Positions 60,280 to 64,000 of a stretch of DNA of 64,000 bases are shown here, one piece after another; position 1 is the first letter of the stretch, and each line of letters begins with the position of its first letter. Position numbers and translations under genes: made by a program. The notes under the pieces were generated by a model. That model did not search any database. It was not told the DNA's origin and saw only the letters and a program-made list of their open reading frames with translations. The stretch comes from GCA-2770975 sp050248915 (lineage in GTDB: Bacteria > Cyanobacteriota > Sericytochromatia > UBA7694), in assembly GCA_050248915.1 (NCBI GenBank), contig JBFWRL010000007.1, positions 11,606 to 75,605 on the forward strand, given 5' to 3'.

Positions 60280-60777
60280 ATGACTGAGATCACTTTAATT
60301 CTGCACAATATCCGCTCTTTACACAATGTCGGGAGTTTATTTCGCACCGCTGACGGGGCGGGTGTCAAAAAGATTTTTCTCACCGGATTCACAGGTTGCC
60401 CCCCGCGCAAAGAAATTCACAAAACAGCGCTGGGGGCCGAAGAACACGTTGAATGGGAGCATCATTGGGAGCTCGAAACAGTCTTAACAACCCTCAAAAG
60501 TCAGAGGGTGCAAATTGTCGGCGTGGAATCAGCCGCGCAGAGCCAACATTATTTGCGCATTGACTATGCCCCAGCAGTGGCTTTTATCCTCGGCAATGAA
60601 GTCTGGGGAGTCGAGCCAGAGATCATGGAACAGGTAGATCAATTGGTTCAGATACCGATGTACGGCATCAAAGAATCGCTTAATGTGGCGGTATGTGGAG
60701 GGATTCTGCTCTATGGGGTTCGGGAGGTATTGCTTCATCGGGAGCAACCAACGCGACAGAATCAGGTACAGCCCTGA
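60280..60777 (+). CDS. SpoU/TrmH-type RNA 2'-O-methyltransferase
   Basis: The 165-residue protein is a knotted SPOUT enzyme. Motif 1 is HNIRSLHNVGSLFRTADGAG, motif 2 is FILGNEVWGVEPEIM and motif 3 is IPMYGIKESLNVAVCGGILLYGV. It transfers methyl groups from S-adenosylmethionine to a ribose of tRNA or rRNA; the target is unknown. It lacks an N-terminal substrate-binding domain, like TrmL-type minimal enzymes. ATG 60280 with ggagg upstream is chosen over a longer frame. Its 3' end overlaps the convergent FapA gene by 98 bases. Confidence 0.93.
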   Translation: MTEITLILHNIRSLHNVGSLFRTADGAGVKKIFLTGFTGCPPRKEIHKTALGAEEHVEWEHHWELETVLTTLKSQRVQIVGVESAAQSQHYLRIDYAPAVAFILGNEVWGVEPEIMEQVDQLVQIPMYGIKESLNVAVCGGILLYGVREVLLHREQPTRQNQVQP

Positions 60778-62329
60778 TCTCTTTCTGTTTGCCATCATCT
60801 GCCAGAAAAAATGAGAGAGGGCCTTGCAGAGGCGCTGAGAACGTCGCTTGGTAAGGCCCAATTGAGATGGTCAATTCAGGCCAAAGCGACTTGCCCAAGC
60901 GCAGATTTTCACCCCAGGGCCAGGCAAAGAGGGTTTGCTCTAAAAACGAGAGTTCATCCCTAAGTTGCTCGACCTGCTGCTCAAGATGGTGCAGTTTGCG
61001 CTGCAACAATTCAGGGTTGACCAAGGGCACCGTTTGGGAGCGCACCTGAATCAGTTTTTTGAGGGTATTGTCGAGCTCTTGACGCACCTCTGCCAAAGCA
61101 TGGTTTTTGGCCTCAAATTGATCGAGGAAATAATCATCCTGACCCAAATGAACATGGCTCAAAGACTTGCGTTCATTGCCAATTTGGCCAACACACACCT
61201 GTTTGAGTGCCACCGCTCTGCCCCCCAATAAAAGCCCCGTTTCAGGGGTTTCGCCAATCAAAATACTGCGACCCGCACGCAAATGGCTTTGAGACACCGC
61301 TTCGCGGACACGAATATCCCGAGCACCCTCCATCAAGACCTGACTTAAACGGGTAACAGCTATCTGCCCAGCCGCTCGAATCAGGCACTGGCCCTGGCCA
61401 ATGACCTCTCCATGAATTAAAATATCGCCCCCCGCTTCCAGCCGAGCCCCCCCCACATCGCCCAGAATTTCAAGATGACCTTTGGCCTGCACCCGATACC
61501 CGGACTGAACAGAGCCCAAAATGAGGATACTGCCTGAATAGTTCAGATCTCCACTCTGTTCATCGACATTTTCAACGGTGAGAATCGGATCCAGCCGCAC
61601 CGAATTAAAGCGCACAACCGGACAGCCCATCTGGGTTGAAACCAACATTTGGGGATCCACAGGCGAAAAATCACTGCCCAGAGAGGGCACCAATTGCAAA
61701 TTTTTTCCGGGCTGGGCAGGCAAAATTTGGCCCGTGACCGTCATGCCCGCCTCGCCCGGTGTGGCAGGGTGTAATTTCACCAACGGCACCCCTGGCTCCA
61801 AGGGCACCACCAAGGCACTCGGAATCTCGGCCCAGGTCCGCTGAAAAAGGGGTTCCAACCAAGCATGTTCGCCATGCACAGGCCAAGCGCCTCTTGCCAC
61901 CAATAATTCTTCGGCTTGAGAATGGGTCATGATTTCTCTGAGGGCCTCATAGACATAGCCCTGTTTGACTCCGGCATAAGCCAATTTTTCGAGGAGCCGC
62001 TCCAGGGCGATTTCCTCTCCAGCAAACGCCGGTTTAACAGTGGCCCAAGCCTGCATCTGGTCCTCAGAAATCTGGACCTGCAGTTCAAATTCAATCCGAC
62101 GGGCCAAACATTTGACAATTTCACGGTTGAGTTGATCCCAATGCAATTGGACCAAATCGTCAAAGGTGTGTTGATCCAATTCAAACTGAAACGAAGAATA
62201 CCCCACTTCGAGCAAGGCCTCTAAGAGCTCTTCTGCTTCCAGCCTACCCCCTTTCACATCCTGGGGACGAATCACCACAAAGAGCAGGCTTTTATCATCC
62301 GAAAAACGCAAGCGAACAGGATTGGTCAT
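60680..62329 (-). CDS. FapA/DUF342 family protein (second copy)
   Basis: The 549-residue protein has the DUF342 layout: a mixed N-terminal region, PATPGEAGMTVTG, then about residues 240-390 of right-handed beta-helix turns (NYSGSILILGSVQSGYRVQAKG, LEAGGDILIHGEVIG, LRAGRSILIGE) and a C-terminal coiled coil (VRQELDNTLKKLIQ and LEQQVEQLRDELSFLEQ). The family may organise polymers or signalling at the membrane. It lies 6 bases behind its paralogue without a clear Shine-Dalgarno. It overlaps the 3' end of the SpoU gene. Confidence 0.88.
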   Translation of the reverse strand: MTNPVRLRFSDDKSLLFVVIRPQDVKGGRLEAEELLEALLEVGYSSFQFELDQHTFDDLVQLHWDQLNREIVKCLARRIEFELQVQISEDQMQAWATVKPAFAGEEIALERLLEKLAYAGVKQGYVYEALREIMTHSQAEELLVARGAWPVHGEHAWLEPLFQRTWAEIPSALVVPLEPGVPLVKLHPATPGEAGMTVTGQILPAQPGKNLQLVPSLGSDFSPVDPQMLVSTQMGCPVVRFNSVRLDPILTVENVDEQSGDLNYSGSILILGSVQSGYRVQAKGHLEILGDVGGARLEAGGDILIHGEVIGQGQCLIRAAGQIAVTRLSQVLMEGARDIRVREAVSQSHLRAGRSILIGETPETGLLLGGRAVALKQVCVGQIGNERKSLSHVHLGQDDYFLDQFEAKNHALAEVRQELDNTLKKLIQVRSQTVPLVNPELLQRKLHHLEQQVEQLRDELSFLEQTLFAWPWGENLRLGKSLWPELTISIGPYQATFSAPLQGPLSFFLADDGKQKEIRAVPDSVALVAPDEAIPPEPHRAESLHIPPH

Positions 62330-62335
62330 CTTTGC

Positions 62336-63991
62336 CTAACGCGCAGTATAAGGGGCCCAAACAACATCCAGCCCGTTGGACGTATCCCGCAAGCGCAGTC
62401 GCGAAGGCCCCATATCTTCTTTGACAATAAACGGAATTTCAGCAAAAAAGAGTTTGACACCCGCATGCAATTGTTCGGTAACATACGTTTCACACTGAGA
62501 ACGCGAGAGGCGCAAGCTCTCGTGTAAATTGCTGATTTGTTCCGAGAGGGTATTCACGGTTTCGAGCAATTCACTGCGTTTTTCTTCCAGCCCCGTCAGT
62601 TCGTCAGACTTTTCGCGGGCCCGGGTGCGGATATAAATAATCGATTTGATCACCTGTTCCAATTCACTTTTGTAATGCCTTAAATTGTGGTCAATGTCTT
62701 TGAGTTTTTGGCGCAGATAGGGGTCTTCTCCCAGAGAAACACGGGTGGCCGTGGAGGCCATCGAGCCCAGAATTTTGACCCTCAGGGAATTGGCCCCCCA
62801 GATATTGCCCCCATTGATTTGGCCTTTGCCACCGTCCATACCGATAAAGATATTGCCCATGATTCGCACTTCGCAGTGAAAAAGGCCCTCGGTGATATGT
62901 AAATCCCCAAAACACTCGACACTGGCATTTTGAATAAAACTGGCGCGAATATCTCCTTTGGCGGTGAGAGAGGCCTGATCGCGCCCAAAAATGCTGCCCC
63001 GGACCTCGATACTGCCTCCGGCATCCAAAATGGCATCTTCAACCGAGCCGTGCACAATAATATCGCCGCCCGCCTTGACCTGAAAACCACTGCGCACAGA
63101 TCCCATTACAGAGACGGAGCCTTTAAAGTGAATATTGCCTGTTTCCATGCCAACTTCTTGCAAGGTGATCATATCATCGACCTTGACAGAGCGACTCAAG
63201 CGCACAGGACGACCCGCCCGCGCTGCAACCAGCAGGTTTTTGTCCTGATCTGAAATTTTGGAGCCCACACTTTCGATCAAATGGTAGTCCCGGCCCATTT
63301 CTGGGGGAATCTCTTCTCCCGTCACCTTGCGCCCAGCCTGACCAGCCTCGGGCGGATGTTTGCGCATCAAAGGCGTGTTCATCTCGACATTTTGGACCAG
63401 ATTGAGGTCGCGGTAATCGACCGAACCATCGGCCCGCTCGCGGGGCCCCCGTTGCAAAGCGGTCTCCAAAAGATATTCAAACCAAGCACTTTTGCCCTGT
63501 TGGGCCGGGGCCCCTTCTGCCACGAGCGATTTTTTTAAATGGCCCTGTTCCACGGCCATTTGAATAACCGCTTCGTTCAGACCATAGACCACTTTTTCCT
63601 TTTTTAGACGGGCAATCACCTCTTCACGGGAGGGGGGAAGTGCGCCTGGGGTTGGCAAAAGTGTCATCCACGCTTTGAGATGGTCATCGGAAAGATGAAT
63701 AATCAGATCCGTCTGAATGCGGGTGGCGATTACCCGGCTCAAAGGCTGCCCAAGCGCCTTGAGATCCAGGCTGCAAAGTTCGTGCAAAATAGCTGTGTGA
63801 AGGTGATAACCTGCATAGCCCTTTTTTTCAAAGGCCTGCTCCAAAAGCGCGGGCGAAGGAAGGGCTTCGAGCTCAGACGGATTGATAATCAACATGACCT
63901 CCGCTTGATCGGGGCTCAGATGAAAGATCAATCCCTCCTGCTTTTGGTTTTCAGAGGATAAATCCGATACATGATAGGTAAAATGACTCAT
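62336..63991 (-). CDS. FapA/DUF342 family protein (first copy)
   Basis: This 551-residue paralogue has the same plan: KHPPEAGQAGRKVTGEEIPP, then beta-helix turns (HFKGSVSVMGSVRSGFQVKAGG, ILDAGGSIEVRGSIFG, LTAKGDIRASFIQNASVE) and a coiled coil (about residues 420-500, with KDIDHNLRHYKSELEQVIK and EEKRSELLETVNTLSEQI). Lengths are nearly equal, pointing to a tandem duplication followed by divergence. The ATG is at 63989-63991, nine bases from the window edge, so its upstream region is not visible. FapA-like proteins occur near flagellar and polar genes in other bacteria; that role is inferred. Confidence 0.9.
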   Translation of the reverse strand: MSHFTYHVSDLSSENQKQEGLIFHLSPDQAEVMLIINPSELEALPSPALLEQAFEKKGYAGYHLHTAILHELCSLDLKALGQPLSRVIATRIQTDLIIHLSDDHLKAWMTLLPTPGALPPSREEVIARLKKEKVVYGLNEAVIQMAVEQGHLKKSLVAEGAPAQQGKSAWFEYLLETALQRGPRERADGSVDYRDLNLVQNVEMNTPLMRKHPPEAGQAGRKVTGEEIPPEMGRDYHLIESVGSKISDQDKNLLVAARAGRPVRLSRSVKVDDMITLQEVGMETGNIHFKGSVSVMGSVRSGFQVKAGGDIIVHGSVEDAILDAGGSIEVRGSIFGRDQASLTAKGDIRASFIQNASVECFGDLHITEGLFHCEVRIMGNIFIGMDGGKGQINGGNIWGANSLRVKILGSMASTATRVSLGEDPYLRQKLKDIDHNLRHYKSELEQVIKSIIYIRTRAREKSDELTGLEEKRSELLETVNTLSEQISNLHESLRLSRSQCETYVTEQLHAGVKLFFAEIPFIVKEDMGPSRLRLRDTSNGLDVVWAPYTAR

Positions 63992-64000
63992 AGTAGCAGA

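Overview
The window looks like a chromosomal stretch from a flagellated, two-membrane bacterium of moderate GC content. It carries a flagellar hook and motor cluster, at least six predicted lipoproteins, a type IV pilin-like protein, an oligopeptide-binding protein and many short intergenic gaps. A DUF3084 protein, a DUF2993 protein, an RpaB/Ycf27-like response regulator and a cyanophycinase-like S51 protein, with no photosynthesis genes, would fit a non-photosynthetic relative of Cyanobacteria (Melainabacteria, Sericytochromatia or Blackallbacteria type). That placement is inference from family composition only. No rRNA, tRNA, CRISPR array, prophage or intact insertion sequence was recognised.

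Layout. 1-5.4 kb: a PEP-utiliser-like gene cut by the window edge, then isochorismate synthase, a DUF3084 membrane protein, a ferritin-like protein and a DUF423 protein. 5.4-9.0 kb: a six-repeat lipoprotein and a zinc-metalloprotease lipoprotein. 9.0-9.66 kb: the only long gene-free stretch, rich in inverted repeats and holding a possible decayed DUF423 fragment. 9.66-12 kb: thioredoxin, DUF2993, SpoVS and a PhyH-type dioxygenase. 12-18.4 kb: a large coiled-coil protein and two propeller-like lipoproteins. 18.5-22.7 kb: a biotin carboxylase fused to a biotin carrier domain, facing an operon of a TerB-like protein, a kinase-like protein and an alpha/beta-hydrolase-like protein. 22.8-28.2 kb: a large zincin with a peptidoglycan-binding-like segment, a UPF0175 protein and PriA. 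28.4-33.8 kb: an EF-hand/glycine-zipper protein, a hydrolase, a sugar aminotransferase, a YefM-YoeB toxin-antitoxin locus and an orphan lipoprotein. 33.8-39.1 kb: lysS followed by a peptide-binding protein, a membrane protein and an S51-like protein. 39.2-46 kb: an operon of a DUF5939/degenerate cyclase protein and two very large proteins of unknown function. 46-51.3 kb: glycosyltransferase, DUF420, a lipoprotein, acyl-CoA dehydrogenase, a pilin-like protein and a JmjC-type cupin. 51.4-59.5 kb: fliK-flgD-flgE-flbD-motA-motB-fliL, a secreted unknown protein and an OmpR-type regulator. 59.6-64 kb: khpA, rpsP, a SpoU methyltransferase and two tandem FapA (DUF342) genes.

How the genes work together. 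The motility cluster is the clearest functional unit: hook-length control, hook scaffold, hook, stator and stator-associated FliL are collinear with small gaps or overlaps. Several other units are held together by 1-4 base start/stop overlaps: spoVS with DUF2993, ferritin-like with DUF423, motA with motB, the SBP/membrane/S51 trio, and the pseudo-cyclase with its coiled-coil partner. The most unusual content is the pseudo-cyclase operon, the SBP/membrane/S51 operon behind lysS, and the kinase-like gene joined in frame across a single stop codon to a hydrolase-like gene.
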